Shown: positions 19,870 to 28,319 of the stretch, piece by piece
Layout of the letters: each line of letters starts with the position of its first letter
How positions within the stretch are numbered: position 1 is the stretch's first letter
Source: Mycolicibacterium chitae
Lineage (GTDB): Bacteria; Actinomycetota; Actinomycetes; Mycobacteriales; Mycobacteriaceae
Assembly (NCBI RefSeq): GCF_900637205.1
Contig: NZ_LR134355.1
Span: 3,410,001-3,474,000 of the forward strand
Direction of reading: 5' to 3'
DNA length: 64,000 bases
Notes under the pieces: generated by a model
Seen by the model: the letters and a program-made list of their open reading frames with translations, nothing else
What the model was told of the DNA's origin: nothing
Databases searched by the model: none
Position numbers and translations under genes: made by a program

Positions 19870-20568
19870 GTGACGGTTGTAATCGCCCTGCGCTGCCTCG
19901 ACGGTCTGGTGATGGGATCAGACTCGCAGATCACCGACCCCGGTCGCGGCCTGACCTATCCCGACCAGAAGCTGCATCCGCTGGGCAAGCGGGCGGCCTG
20001 GGGCGGCAGCGGCTCGCGCGCGGTCCTCTACGACCTCGAGCAGATCTTCGGCTCGGAACCCGAGTCCATCCTGGAGGCCGACGACATCGGCCGGGCGCTG
20101 CAGGCGCGCACCGTGCCGGTGCTCGAACACCACTACGAGTGCTTCATCGAGAAGGTCCCGGCGCAGGAATCCAGCGGCGCGACCCCGGCGACGTACGTGC
20201 TGGCCGCTGGCTACACCGGTGACCAGCCGTTCATCGTCGACATCGACCCGCACGGGCTGATCGGCCGCCACGAGGGCACCGGGTTCCAGGCCATCGGCAG
20301 CGGCGCGCCGATGGCGCAGCAGGCCTACACGCTGCTGGAGAACTTCAACATGTCCGACCGTGGGATCGACTACGGCCTGTTGGGCGTACTGCGGGTGCTC
20401 GACGCGCTGGCGGTCTCGTCGCCGAGCGTGGGCGGGCCGATGGATCTGTGCCGGATCACTCCGGAGGAGGCGCACCACCTCAGCCCCGACGAGGTCGCCG
20501 AGGTCCGCGAGCAGGTGGGCCAGTGGAAGGACCGCGAGCAGAAGACGCTCGACGTCCTCTTCGATTAA
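19870..20568 (+). CDS. Proteasome-type Ntn hydrolase (HslV/Anbu-like)
   Basis: A 232-residue protein from the GTG at 19870. After removal of the start residue, Thr1 is exposed, and Asp17 and Lys33 fall exactly at the catalytic positions of proteasome beta/HslV subunits (TVVIALRCLDGLVMGSDSQITD...DQK). GSGAPMAQQAY corresponds to the conserved Ser129-Gly region. It is shorter than PrcB and has no propeptide, and no ATPase gene adjoins it. It is therefore a stand-alone proteasome-fold peptidase of unknown substrate, distinct from the prcBA proteasome. The exact subfamily cannot be fixed by eye. Confidence 0.75.
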   Translation: MTVVIALRCLDGLVMGSDSQITDPGRGLTYPDQKLHPLGKRAAWGGSGSRAVLYDLEQIFGSEPESILEADDIGRALQARTVPVLEHHYECFIEKVPAQESSGATPATYVLAAGYTGDQPFIVDIDPHGLIGRHEGTGFQAIGSGAPMAQQAYTLLENFNMSDRGIDYGLLGVLRVLDALAVSSPSVGGPMDLCRITPEEAHHLSPDEVAEVREQVGQWKDREQKTLDVLFD

Positions 20569-20584
20569 TTCGCGGGCGCGGCGA

Positions 20585-21256
20585 CTAGCTCTTGGGCGCG
20601 GGCTCCATCGAGCCCAGATAGTAGGTTTCGTTCCCGGTCGGGTAGCCGCCGCCGTCGGTGGCGATGTGCACGTGGTCGTAGTGGTTGAGGGTTTCCGACC
20701 CGTAGTCGGCCGTCCAACTCGGCGCGCCGATGCCCGGGTAGTAACCCTGCCGCCAGATGACATGCAGCACGCCCCAGCGCTCGGCGTTGGCCAGTGCCAG
20801 GCCGGCGATCTGGTTGCCGAGTTCAATACCCTTGTCGCTGTTGTGGTTCGGGATCATCACGTCGATCGCCAGGCCGTTGGGGTGCCACTTGAGCGGATCC
20901 TGCCGGTACCCGCCGATGGTGGTGATCTCAGGGAACATCACGTTGATGGCGCGGGCCACCCAGATGGTCTTGACCTGCAACCCCGATTCCGGGGTAACCC
21001 CGGCGGGCAGTTCGAACTGGAAGTCGCGCGCCGCGGCGACCGGTGAACTGGCCGCCAGCAGGTCGGCCTCGGCGGGGGTCGCGATCCGTGGCGCTTCGGT
21101 GGCCGGCGCGGCCGCTTCGGCCGGGGCGGCCGCGGGTTCCGGGGCGCGCTGCACCGGCGCGGCGCCCTGGGCGTAGAGCATGCCGCCGGAGAGGGCCACG
21201 GAGACCGCCAGCACGAACAGGCGTCCCCGGTGGCTGGCTAACAGTTTGCTACCCAC
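20585..21256 (-). CDS. Secreted protein with M15/ARB_07466-like C-terminal domain
   Basis: About 223 residues. The N-terminus has a signal sequence or membrane anchor (RGRLFVLAVSVALSGGMLYAQG), then an Ala/Pro-rich linker (about 30-75). The C-terminal domain carries the metallopeptidase-like pattern WHPNGLAIDVMIP and NHYDHVHIATDGGGYP, with the His/Asp pairs seen in peptidoglycan-peptidase-like domains of mycobacterial exported proteins. Its job is probably in cell-wall handling, but catalysis is unproved. The GTG at 21256 is preferred over 21265 because an AAGG ribosome site lies before it. Confidence 0.78.
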   Translation of the reverse strand: MGSKLLASHRGRLFVLAVSVALSGGMLYAQGAAPVQRAPEPAAAPAEAAAPATEAPRIATPAEADLLAASSPVAAARDFQFELPAGVTPESGLQVKTIWVARAINVMFPEITTIGGYRQDPLKWHPNGLAIDVMIPNHNSDKGIELGNQIAGLALANAERWGVLHVIWRQGYYPGIGAPSWTADYGSETLNHYDHVHIATDGGGYPTGNETYYLGSMEPAPKS

Positions 21257-21378
21257 GCAGAGCACCTTACTGCCATGTCCGGCGCGGCACGGGCGATCCC
21301 GGTCAGCCGAGTTGACCCCGCGCGACGGGTCTGGTTTGGTGTCCGGTTCCAGGGTTGCTTCAGTTGGAGTGATGCGCA

Positions 21379-21561
21379 GTGAGCAGGGCAGTCAGTCGGC
21401 AGACGCCGACCCGTCAGCCAGTGGAATTGAAAGATCTGACGTTGTTGGTCACCGTGCCCGGTGACCCGCAGGCGGTGCGAACGTTCACCGATGCGCAAAG
21501 CGACGACGCCAAGAGCTACGCCACCGAGACCGGCGGAATGCTGACCCGACTACCGCGGTAG
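21379..21561 (+). CDS. Small protein, unknown function
   Basis: A 60-residue protein read from a GTG with a TTGGAG ribosome site about 9 bases upstream. The middle, VELKDLTLLVTVPGDPQAVRTFTDAQSDDAKSYA, has protein-like amphipathic character, and the end is ETGGMLTRLPR. No homologous domain is recognised. The good ribosome site and position between two convergent or divergent genes support it as real, but it could be a chance frame. Confidence 0.5.
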   Translation: MSRAVSRQTPTRQPVELKDLTLLVTVPGDPQAVRTFTDAQSDDAKSYATETGGMLTRLPR

Positions 21562-21573
21562 TACCGACCCGGC

Positions 21574-22419
21574 TCAGATCACGTAGTTGAGGTTGTCCAC
21601 CACGCGCTGACCGACCTGCGCGTCGCCGTCGAATTCGATTGTGTCCGGGCGGGTCTCGCACAGCGGCCGGCCGCCGCACAGCCGGGTGAACTGCAGGCCG
21701 TCCAGGCGGATCACCGCGGTGGGCTCGGCGTCGAACTCCTCGACCACGGCCGCCCGCCCGTCGACGGCCACCCGGATGGTGCGCGCCAGCGGCCCGGTCA
21801 ACTCGATGGCCACGCGGGAGCCGTCCGGCGCCTTGCCGAGCTTGCCGACGACGAATCCCATGCTGGCGGCGATCTCGTCGAGGGCCAATCGGCCGGCCGG
21901 GCCGGACAGCTCCTCGTCGGACGACGGGCGGCCCAGCGCCTGCCGGATGTCCTGTTCGTGTATCCAGCAGTCGAAGTTACGGATCCGCATGAAGCGCCCG
22001 TAACTGTCGGGCCCGGCGGGGGTGGCGGTGACGGCGTTCCACTCGGCGGTGGGCAGTTTCGGCAACGCGGCCTTGCGCTGTGCGATCACCTCCCGGTAGC
22101 GCGTCAGCATCGCCGGCGCGCTCTCGTCGCGCAGCGAGATGATCCAGTGTTCGTTCAGCTCGGCGATCGGGTTGCGGACGTGCTCGAGCGCCGCGACGTC
22201 GACTCCCGTCTCGGGGGTGGGCGTGCCGGCCAGCATGGCCTCGGTGCCGATGATGTGCGCGACGACGTCGTGGACCGACCAGCCGGGCAGCGCGGTCGGC
22301 CGCCGCCAGTCGGCCTCGGGGACGTCGGCCATCAGATGCTCGATGCCGTCCCACGAGGCGAAAAGACCGTCAAGGACTTCGGTTTGGTTCAGTTCCAGAA
22401 CCGGGCGAGGGCTGCTCAC
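21574..22419 (-). CDS. Maleylpyruvate isomerase-family, mycothiol-dependent enzyme
   Basis: A 281-residue DinB-fold protein of the actinobacterial family that uses mycothiol. The N-terminal four-helix domain has LPGWSVHDVVAHIIGTEAML with a metal-binding His, then NFDCWIHEQDIRQALGRP with further His/Asp ligands. The C-terminal domain (about 200-281) is the SCP-2/MDMPI C-terminal type (DAEPTAVIRLDGLQFTRLCGGR). Many family members are isomerases or S-transferases, with the substrate unknown here. The GTG start overlaps the end of the polymerase gene by 50 bases. Confidence 0.85.
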   Translation of the reverse strand: MSSPRPVLELNQTEVLDGLFASWDGIEHLMADVPEADWRRPTALPGWSVHDVVAHIIGTEAMLAGTPTPETGVDVAALEHVRNPIAELNEHWIISLRDESAPAMLTRYREVIAQRKAALPKLPTAEWNAVTATPAGPDSYGRFMRIRNFDCWIHEQDIRQALGRPSSDEELSGPAGRLALDEIAASMGFVVGKLGKAPDGSRVAIELTGPLARTIRVAVDGRAAVVEEFDAEPTAVIRLDGLQFTRLCGGRPLCETRPDTIEFDGDAQVGQRVVDNLNYVI

Positions 22420-23386
22420 CAGGCGACGGTACCGCGTTCGCGCGGCGGGCGCGGGCGCGGCGCTTACCTTCGTGCATGGCGGCCACGCGGGCGACGGGGA
22501 TGGTGTGGCCCTGCTCGATCACGTCGCGCGGCAGGGTCTGCGGGGCCGGCATCGCCTCGGCCCACGGGTCGCGCTCGCCGAGCGCGTCGAGCGCGGTGTG
22601 CAGCGTGAAATCCGCCGGTACCACGCGGTCGAGGTCCGACCACGCGACCGGGAAGGACACCGGCGTCCCCCGCCGCAGCCGCGGGCTGTAGGCCGCGGCG
22701 ACGGTCGCGCCGCCGGAGCGGGTGGCGTCGACGAACACCTTGCCGGCGCGGTCCTCGACGATGAACGCCGTCGTCGCGATCGCCGGGTCGAGGGCCTCGG
22801 CCCGGGCGGCCAGCGCCCGGGTGGCCGCGGCGACGTCCTCGACCGGGGCGCTGTCGTCGACCGGCACGAAGATGTGCAGTCCGCGGGAGCCGCTGGTCTT
22901 GACTGCGCCGGACAGGCCGGCGTCGGCCAGCGCCCGGTGCACCAGGTGTGCGACCGCCACGACGGCGGCGAAGTCGTCGCCGGTCGGCGGGTCCAGGTCG
23001 AGCACCAGGTGGGTGGGTCGGTAGATGTTGTCGGCGCGGCCCAGCGTCGGGTGGTATTCGATGGCGCGTTGATTGGCCAGCCACAGCAGCGTGCGCCGGT
23101 CGTTGCACAGCGCGTAGCGGATCTCGCGTTGGGAGGCCTCGGCCCAGATGCCGACGGTGGCCACCCAGTCCGGGGTGTACTTGGGGACGTTCTTCTGCAT
23201 GAACGGCGCCCGCCCCCGCAGCGCGCGCAGCACCGTCAGGGGTCGATCCACGAGGTTCGGCAGCAGCCGATCGGCGACGGCGTCGAGGTAGTCGACCAGG
23301 TCCCGTTTGGTGGCGTCGGACTCGGGGCCCAGCGGCGCATCCAGGTTGGTCAGGTCGACCCCGGCGCGCTGCTCCCCCGCGGCCAT
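22370..23386 (-). CDS. LigD-type polymerase/primase (stand-alone AEP domain)
   Basis: A 338-residue archaeo-eukaryotic primase-family protein without a ligase or nuclease domain. It has the metal-binding acidic motif LVLDLDPPTGDD, the TSGSRGLHIFVPVDD motif and a C-terminal RRGTPVSFPVAWSDLDRV region. Such LigD-polymerase proteins extend DNA ends in non-homologous end joining or translesion roles. It follows smpB by only 7 bases and overlaps the mycothiol-enzyme gene, so it belongs to the smpB transcript. Basic, Pro-rich tail residues (about 305-338) look disordered. Confidence 0.88.
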   Translation of the reverse strand: MAAGEQRAGVDLTNLDAPLGPESDATKRDLVDYLDAVADRLLPNLVDRPLTVLRALRGRAPFMQKNVPKYTPDWVATVGIWAEASQREIRYALCNDRRTLLWLANQRAIEYHPTLGRADNIYRPTHLVLDLDPPTGDDFAAVVAVAHLVHRALADAGLSGAVKTSGSRGLHIFVPVDDSAPVEDVAAATRALAARAEALDPAIATTAFIVEDRAGKVFVDATRSGGATVAAAYSPRLRRGTPVSFPVAWSDLDRVVPADFTLHTALDALGERDPWAEAMPAPQTLPRDVIEQGHTIPVARVAAMHEGKRRARARRANAVPSPGEQPSPGSGTEPNRSP

Positions 23387-23393
23387 GGCGGCG

Positions 23394-23897
23394 TCAGGAC
23401 ATTCCCTTGGCGCGCCGGCCGAGTTCGCGGGTGATCTCGCGGTCGGCGTCGCGGCGGGCCAGATCCTGGCGCTTATCGTGGGCCTGCTTACCGCGGGCCA
23501 GCGCCAGTTCCACCTTGACCTTGCCTTCGCTGAAGTACAGCGACAGCGGTACCAGGGTCAGGTTGCCGTCGCGGATCTTGCCGACCAGCGTGTCGATCTG
23601 CCGGCGGTGCAACAGCAGTTTGCGGTTGCGCCGCGGGGTGTGGTTGGTCCAGCTGCCGTGGTGATACTCCGGGATGTGCAGGTTGCGCAGCCAGATCTCG
23701 CCGTCGTCGACGGTGGCGAACGCATCCGCCAGCGACGCCTGCCCCTCGCGCAGACTCTTGACCTCGGTGCCCTGCAGGACCACGCCGGCCTCGAAGGTGT
23801 CGAGGATCGCGTAGTTGTGCCGCGCCTTGCGATTGGTGGCGACCACCTGGTTGTTGCGGCGGGTGGCCTCGTCGACTTTCTTCTTGGTTTTCGCCAT
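23394..23897 (-). CDS. smpB: tmRNA-binding protein SmpB
   Basis: A 167-residue protein that binds the tRNA-like end of tmRNA and fits it into the decoding centre of stalled ribosomes. The oligonucleotide-binding fold has [31 protein letters not shown] and the basic tail [18 protein letters not shown]. The start ATG at 23897 ([16 protein letters not shown]) was chosen as in other mycobacteria; the long frame upstream lies within ftsX. It is read from the ftsE-ftsX operon and serves the ssrA RNA encoded 5 kb away. Confidence 0.97.
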   Translation of the reverse strand: MAKTKKKVDEATRRNNQVVATNRKARHNYAILDTFEAGVVLQGTEVKSLREGQASLADAFATVDDGEIWLRNLHIPEYHHGSWTNHTPRRNRKLLLHRRQIDTLVGKIRDGNLTLVPLSLYFSEGKVKVELALARGKQAHDKRQDLARRDADREITRELGRRAKGMS

Positions 23898-23899
23898 CG

Positions 23900-24793
23900 C
23901 TACCTTCGGACGTACAGCCGCAGGGTCACATACGCGGTGGCCGCCGACATCACCACTCCGACCAGGAACAGCAGCGGCGAGATGTAGAGGATGTCGGCGT
24001 AGTCGATCCGGGCGATCAGGTTCGCTTGGTAGAACTGGTCGAGCGCTCGTTCCAGGAACAGTGCGCGCACCAGGATCAGCCCGATCACCGACAGCACCAC
24101 GCCGATGGTGGCGGCCAGCACCGCCTCGAGCAGGAACGGTAGCTGGGTGTACCAGCGGCTGGCGCCCACCAGTCGCATGATGCCGATCTCGGTGCGCCTG
24201 GTGTACGCCGCGACCTGAACCATGTTCGCGATCAACAGGATTGAGCCGATCGCCTGCACCAGGGCCACCGCGAAGGCCGCGCTGGACAACCCGTCGAGCA
24301 CCGCGAAGAGCCGGTCGATCAGATCCTTCTGATTGAGCACGTTGAGCACGCCGGGCTGGCCGGCGATGGCCTCGTCGAACTGCTCGTGCTGTTCGGGGTC
24401 GTCCAGTTTGACGATGAAGGACGCCGGGAACGCATCGGTGCCCGCCACGTCCTTGTACTGCGGGAACTTGGCGACCGCGTCCTCGTAGGCGTCGTCGCGG
24501 TTGAGGAAGCGCACCGAGCGCACGTCGTCGCGGGCCTCGATCTGCTCGCGCAGCGCCTTGCACGCCTCACCGCCGCAGTTCGGGTCGTTGGCCGACACGT
24601 CGTCGGTGAGGAACACCTGCGTCTCGACCCGGTCCAGGTAGATGGCGCGGGACTGATCGGCCAGGCGCACCACCAGCATGCCGCCGCCGAACAGCCCGAT
24701 CGAGATCGCGGTCGTCAGGATCATCGCGACGGTCATCGTCACGTTGCGACGAAGCCCCGTCAGAACCTCGTTGAACAGGAAGCCAAAACGCAC
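23900..24793 (-). CDS. ftsX: Cell division protein FtsX
   Basis: A 297-residue integral membrane protein with four helices and a large extracellular loop between helices 1 and 2 (about residues 45-155). With FtsE it couples cytokinesis to peptidoglycan hydrolase activation (RipC in mycobacteria). The ABC-type permease core has [24 protein letters not shown]. The loop contains two cysteines ([11 protein letters not shown]). The start is GTG at 24793, directly after the ftsE stop. Confidence 0.96.
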   Translation of the reverse strand: MRFGFLFNEVLTGLRRNVTMTVAMILTTAISIGLFGGGMLVVRLADQSRAIYLDRVETQVFLTDDVSANDPNCGGEACKALREQIEARDDVRSVRFLNRDDAYEDAVAKFPQYKDVAGTDAFPASFIVKLDDPEQHEQFDEAIAGQPGVLNVLNQKDLIDRLFAVLDGLSSAAFAVALVQAIGSILLIANMVQVAAYTRRTEIGIMRLVGASRWYTQLPFLLEAVLAATIGVVLSVIGLILVRALFLERALDQFYQANLIARIDYADILYISPLLFLVGVVMSAATAYVTLRLYVRR

Positions 24794-25483
24794 TTATCGA
24801 TCCATTCCGTAGACGCCGCGCTGCTCGTCGCGGACCAGGCGGCCCAGCGACAGTTCGACCACGCGCTGGCGCATCGCGTCGACGATGTGGTGGTCGTGGG
24901 TGGCCATCAGGACCGTGGTGCCCGTCCGGTTGATGCGCTCCAGCAGGTCCATGATGTCCTTGCTGGTCTCCGGGTCGAGGTTGCCGGTGGGCTCGTCGGC
25001 CAGCAGGACCAGCGGCCGGTTGACGAACGCGCGGGCGATCGCCACCCGCTGCTGCTCACCGCCGGACAGTTCGCCGGGCAGGCGGTTGGCCTTGCCGGAG
25101 AGGCCGACCATCTCCAGGACGTCGGGCACGACGCGGTTGATGGTGTCGGGGCGCTTGCCGATCACCTCGAGCGCGAACGCGACGTTCTCGAACACGGTCT
25201 TCTGCTGCAGCAGCCGGAAGTCCTGGAAGACGCAGCCGATCACCTGGCGCAGGCTGGGGATGTGCCGACCGGGCAGCTTGTTCACGTGGAACTTGGAGAC
25301 CTGGATGTCCCCGGAGTTCGGCGTGTCCTCGCCGAGCAGCAGCCGCATGAACGTCGACTTGCCCGAACCCGACGGGCCGATGAGAAAAACGAACTCACCC
25401 TTGTCGATCTTCAGGCTCACATCGTCCAGCGCGGGACGCGCGGACTGTTTGTACTGCTTGGTGACATGGTCAAGGGTGATCAT
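24794..25483 (-). CDS. ftsE: Cell division ATP-binding protein FtsE
   Basis: A 229-residue ABC ATPase. Walker A is GPSGSGKST, the signature is [19 protein letters not shown], Walker B is [11 protein letters not shown], and the switch His is in MATHDHHIV. It energises FtsX to activate septal wall hydrolases. The start was placed at the ATG at 25483 ([13 protein letters not shown]); a GTG codon precedes it directly. It is adjacent to ftsX without a gap. Confidence 0.97.
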   Translation of the reverse strand: MITLDHVTKQYKQSARPALDDVSLKIDKGEFVFLIGPSGSGKSTFMRLLLGEDTPNSGDIQVSKFHVNKLPGRHIPSLRQVIGCVFQDFRLLQQKTVFENVAFALEVIGKRPDTINRVVPDVLEMVGLSGKANRLPGELSGGEQQRVAIARAFVNRPLVLLADEPTGNLDPETSKDIMDLLERINRTGTTVLMATHDHHIVDAMRQRVVELSLGRLVRDEQRGVYGMDR

Positions 25484-25523
25484 CACGGCACGCCAGTGTA
25501 GCGGGGTCCGGCGCCAGTCCCGG

Positions 25524-26018
25524 CTACGGCGCGGTGGCCGGCGCTTCCGGCTCCGGCGCGGGTGCGGTGGCCGGGGCCGGCGGGAACAGATTGGGGAACA
25601 GCGGCGCGGGCGACGGCGGGGTCTCGCCGGTGGTGGTTTCGGTGTCGTCGGGCGGCAGCATGAGGTCCCCGGGCGCCGGCGGTGCCGTTGTGGTGGTGGT
25701 CACGGTGGTGTCGGTCGGCTCGGGTGATTCGGTGGTGGTTTCGGTCGTCGTCGGCGTCGTGGTGGTCGGCGTCGTGGTGGTGGGTTGCGTCGTCGGCACC
25801 CGGGTGCGCGGCACCCAGGTGTACTCGGGGTCGGGCACGTAACCGGGCGGCACCAGCTGTTCGGCGGGAGCCGGCGCGGGGTCCGGGGCATAGGTGTAAT
25901 AGACCCACCACGTCGCGAAGAACGCCACCACGAGGATGGCCGTGGAGGTGCGTACGCGGCCGCCGAAGAGGTGCGAGGGCACCTTGATCCTGGGTTTGTC
26001 CGTGCGTTCACCGGCCAC
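25524..26018 (-). CDS. Thr/Pro-rich single-pass membrane protein
   Basis: A 164-residue protein starting at the GTG at 26018. A basic N-terminus ([21 protein letters not shown]) is followed by one membrane helix (about residues 25-45, [20 protein letters not shown]). The outer part is a low-complexity tail of TTTP/TTTE repeats, then a Pro/Ala-rich end. It is the positional equivalent of the proline-rich membrane protein gene next to ftsE in M. tuberculosis. It may span or sense the cell wall, but no enzymatic domain is present. It overlaps the end of the mscS gene. Confidence 0.82.
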   Translation of the reverse strand: MAGERTDKPRIKVPSHLFGGRVRTSTAILVVAFFATWWVYYTYAPDPAPAPAEQLVPPGYVPDPEYTWVPRTRVPTTQPTTTTPTTTTPTTTETTTESPEPTDTTVTTTTTAPPAPGDLMLPPDDTETTTGETPPSPAPLFPNLFPPAPATAPAPEPEAPATAP

Positions 26019-26985
26019 TGTCGGACCCCGGCTTTCCGTCGGGCTTCGCGCCGGCGGTGGCCGGCAGGGTGTCCACCACCGGACCGGCGCCGGTCGCCGT
26101 GACCACACCCTCGCGGCCCAGTGCGCGCACGACGAGCGCCCGCAGCCGTCGTCCCGCCTCGTACTGCTTGCCGGGCAGGGTGCGGGCCACCATGCGCAGG
26201 TTCACGTTGTCCAGGCCGATGCTCTCCACACCCATCAGTGACGGCTCGTCGAGCAGCAGATCCTTGAGGAAGCGGTCCTCCATCGAGGCGCGGCCGACCT
26301 CGTGGAGCACCTCGTTGACCCGGTTGATGTCCGCGGTCACCGGCACCGGGATGTCGACGACGGCGCGCGCCCAGTCCTTGGACATGTTCAGCGACCGGAC
26401 GATGTTGCCGTTGGGCACCGTGTACACCTCGCCGTCGGAGGTGCGCAGCTTGGTGACCCGCAGCGTGACCTCTTCGACCGTGCCGACGGACCCCTCCGTC
26501 GCGCCGAGCATGTTCAGTTCCACGAGGTCACCGAAGCCGTACTGCCGCTCGGTGATGATGAAGAACCCGGCCAGCAGGTCCTGGACCACCTTCTGGGCGC
26601 CGAAGCCGATCGCGGCACCCAACACGGCCGCGGGCGCGACCAGGGACCCGACCGGGATATCGAGAATGTTGGTGATCTGCACCGCCACGATCACGCTGAG
26701 CATCACGATCGCGACCCAGGAGATCACCGAGGCCACCGCCTGGCGGTGTTTGGACGCCTCCGAGCGCACCAGCGCGTCGCCGGCCTGGAAGCCCTGTTCG
26801 AGGTGTCGGGTCACCTTGCGCGACCCCCAGCCGATGAAGCGCGCCGTCAGCACCGCGCCGAGGACCAGCAGCACGATCTGCAGCCCCTTGGCCAGGATCC
26901 ACTCGCCCACCGTGCCGTGCCAGAAGTTGTGCCACTTCTGTGCCCAGTCGAAGGCCAGCACGCTGACCGCGGAGGTGTCAGTCAT
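26008..26985 (-). CDS. MscS-family mechanosensitive channel protein
   Basis: A 325-residue small-conductance mechanosensitive channel family member. The membrane part has three helices, with pore-lining sequence [28 protein letters not shown] followed by the beta-domain [50 protein letters not shown]. The Ala/Gly-rich helix and the VPNGN motif are typical. It would relieve turgor under hypo-osmotic shock. The start (26985) lies inside the end of prfB with an 8-base overlap, so it is translationally linked to release factor 2. Confidence 0.9.
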   Translation of the reverse strand: MTDTSAVSVLAFDWAQKWHNFWHGTVGEWILAKGLQIVLLVLGAVLTARFIGWGSRKVTRHLEQGFQAGDALVRSEASKHRQAVASVISWVAIVMLSVIVAVQITNILDIPVGSLVAPAAVLGAAIGFGAQKVVQDLLAGFFIITERQYGFGDLVELNMLGATEGSVGTVEEVTLRVTKLRTSDGEVYTVPNGNIVRSLNMSKDWARAVVDIPVPVTADINRVNEVLHEVGRASMEDRFLKDLLLDEPSLMGVESIGLDNVNLRMVARTLPGKQYEAGRRLRALVVRALGREGVVTATGAGPVVDTLPATAGAKPDGKPGSDSGR

Positions 26986-28093
26986 CGTCTTTCCGGTTGC
27001 GCCATCGGATGCCCGCTTCCAGGAAGCCGTCGATGTCGCCGTCGAGCACGGTGGCCGGGTTGCCCACCTCGTACTCGGTGCGCAGGTCCTTGACCATCTG
27101 GTACGGGTGCAGCACGTAGGAGCGCATCTGGTTGCCCCACGAGCTGCCGCCGTCGCCCTTGAGCGCATCCATCTCGGCGCGCTCCTCCAACCGCTTGCGT
27201 TCCAACAGCTTTGCCTGCAGCACCCGCATGGCCGCCACCTTGTTCTGCAGCTGCGACTTCTCGTTCTGGCAGGTGACGACGATGCCGGTCGGGACGTGGG
27301 TCAAGCGAACCGCGGAGTCGGTGGTGTTGACCGACTGGCCGCCCGGTCCGCTGGAGCGGTAGACGTCGACGCGCACGTCGCCCTCGGGGATCTCGATGTG
27401 GTCGGTGGTCTCCACCACGGGCAGCACCTCGACGTCGGCGAACGAGGTCTGGCGTCGGCTCTGGTTGTCGAACGGGCTGATCCGGACGAGCCGGTGGGTG
27501 CCCTGCTCCACCGACAGGGTGCCGTAGGCGAAGGGGGCGTGCACGGCGAACGTCGCGCTCTTGATCCCGGCCTCCTCGGCGTAGGAGGTATCGAACACCT
27601 CGACGGGGTAATTGTGCTTCTCCGCCCAGCGGATGTACATGCGCATCAGCATTTCGGCCCAGTCGGCGGCGTCCACACCGCCGGCGCCGGAGCGGATGGT
27701 CACCACCGCTTCGCGCTCGTCGTACTCGCCGGAGAGCAGCGTGCGGACTTCCATCGCCTCGATGTCGTCGCGCAGCGCGGCCAGCTCGGCATCGGCTTCG
27801 GCGGCGGCGGCCTCGGCGGCCGCGCCCTCCTCCTCGGCCGCCAGCTCGTAGAGCACCGGCAGGTCGGCGAGCCGCTGCCGCAGGTCCTCCACCCGGCGCA
27901 ACTCGCCCTGGGCGTAGGACAGGTCGCTGGTCACTTTCTGGCCGCGCGCCTGGTCGTCCCAGAGGGTCGGGTCGGTGGCTTCCTGCTCGAGTCTGTCGAT
28001 GCGATCCCGGAGGCCATCGACGTCGAGCACCCGCTCCACGGTGGTCAGAGTGGTGTCCAGCGCGGCGATATCGGATTGACGGTCGAGGTCCAC
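26978..28093 (-). CDS. prfB: Peptide chain release factor 2
   Basis: A 371-residue class I release factor for UGA and UAA stops. It carries the stop-codon-recognition SPF tripeptide ([15 protein letters not shown]) and the peptidyl-hydrolysis GGQ in [17 protein letters not shown]. The frame is continuous from [14 protein letters not shown], so it lacks the programmed +1 frameshift found in E. coli prfB. It leads the minus-strand block prfB-mscS-ftsEX-smpB, grouping termination and ribosome rescue functions. Confidence 0.97.
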   Translation of the reverse strand: MDLDRQSDIAALDTTLTTVERVLDVDGLRDRIDRLEQEATDPTLWDDQARGQKVTSDLSYAQGELRRVEDLRQRLADLPVLYELAAEEEGAAAEAAAAEADAELAALRDDIEAMEVRTLLSGEYDEREAVVTIRSGAGGVDAADWAEMLMRMYIRWAEKHNYPVEVFDTSYAEEAGIKSATFAVHAPFAYGTLSVEQGTHRLVRISPFDNQSRRQTSFADVEVLPVVETTDHIEIPEGDVRVDVYRSSGPGGQSVNTTDSAVRLTHVPTGIVVTCQNEKSQLQNKVAAMRVLQAKLLERKRLEERAEMDALKGDGGSSWGNQMRSYVLHPYQMVKDLRTEYEVGNPATVLDGDIDGFLEAGIRWRNRKDDD

Positions 28094-28154
28094 GGCTGTT
28101 CAGGTTACCGGCGCGCCGGTTCTGCCCTGACCACCGGCGCTATCTGGACATCAC

Positions 28155-28176
28155 GTTTACCATCAGACCCGTAAAC
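28155..28176. promoter_or_regulatory. Inverted repeat GTTTAC-N10-GTAAAC between prfB and fprA
   Basis: The 226-base divergent gap holds this 6-base inverted repeat in an AT-richer patch, and also a perfect 14-base palindrome ACCGGCGCGCCGGT at 28107-28120 close to the prfB start. Both sit where promoters of the divergent genes should lie. I cannot tie them to a regulator, and the GC palindrome could be chance. Confidence 0.3.
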
Positions 28177-28319
28177 ACCTTTGGTAGCGCACGACCTCGA
28201 GCCCTCGCCGGTCCAGCCCACGCACCGGCAATGGTCGCCCGCGCCGCAAAGATTCCGCCCCGCCTGCGCGCGACAGCCCCCTTGCGCGCGGCTTGGTATC
28301 GACAGAAGGTTCCGCGTCC

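Noticed and set aside
18379..20568. 729-residue plus-strand frame including the Ntn hydrolase
   Set aside because: The part before 19870 is antisense to the transglycosylase fusion and lacks protein character. The Thr1/Asp17/Lys33 spacing fixes the start at 19870.
25619..25842. TTTP/TTTE repeat-coding DNA as a tandem repeat or CRISPR-like array
   Set aside because: It is low-complexity coding sequence for a Thr/Pro-rich tail, with no regular spacers.
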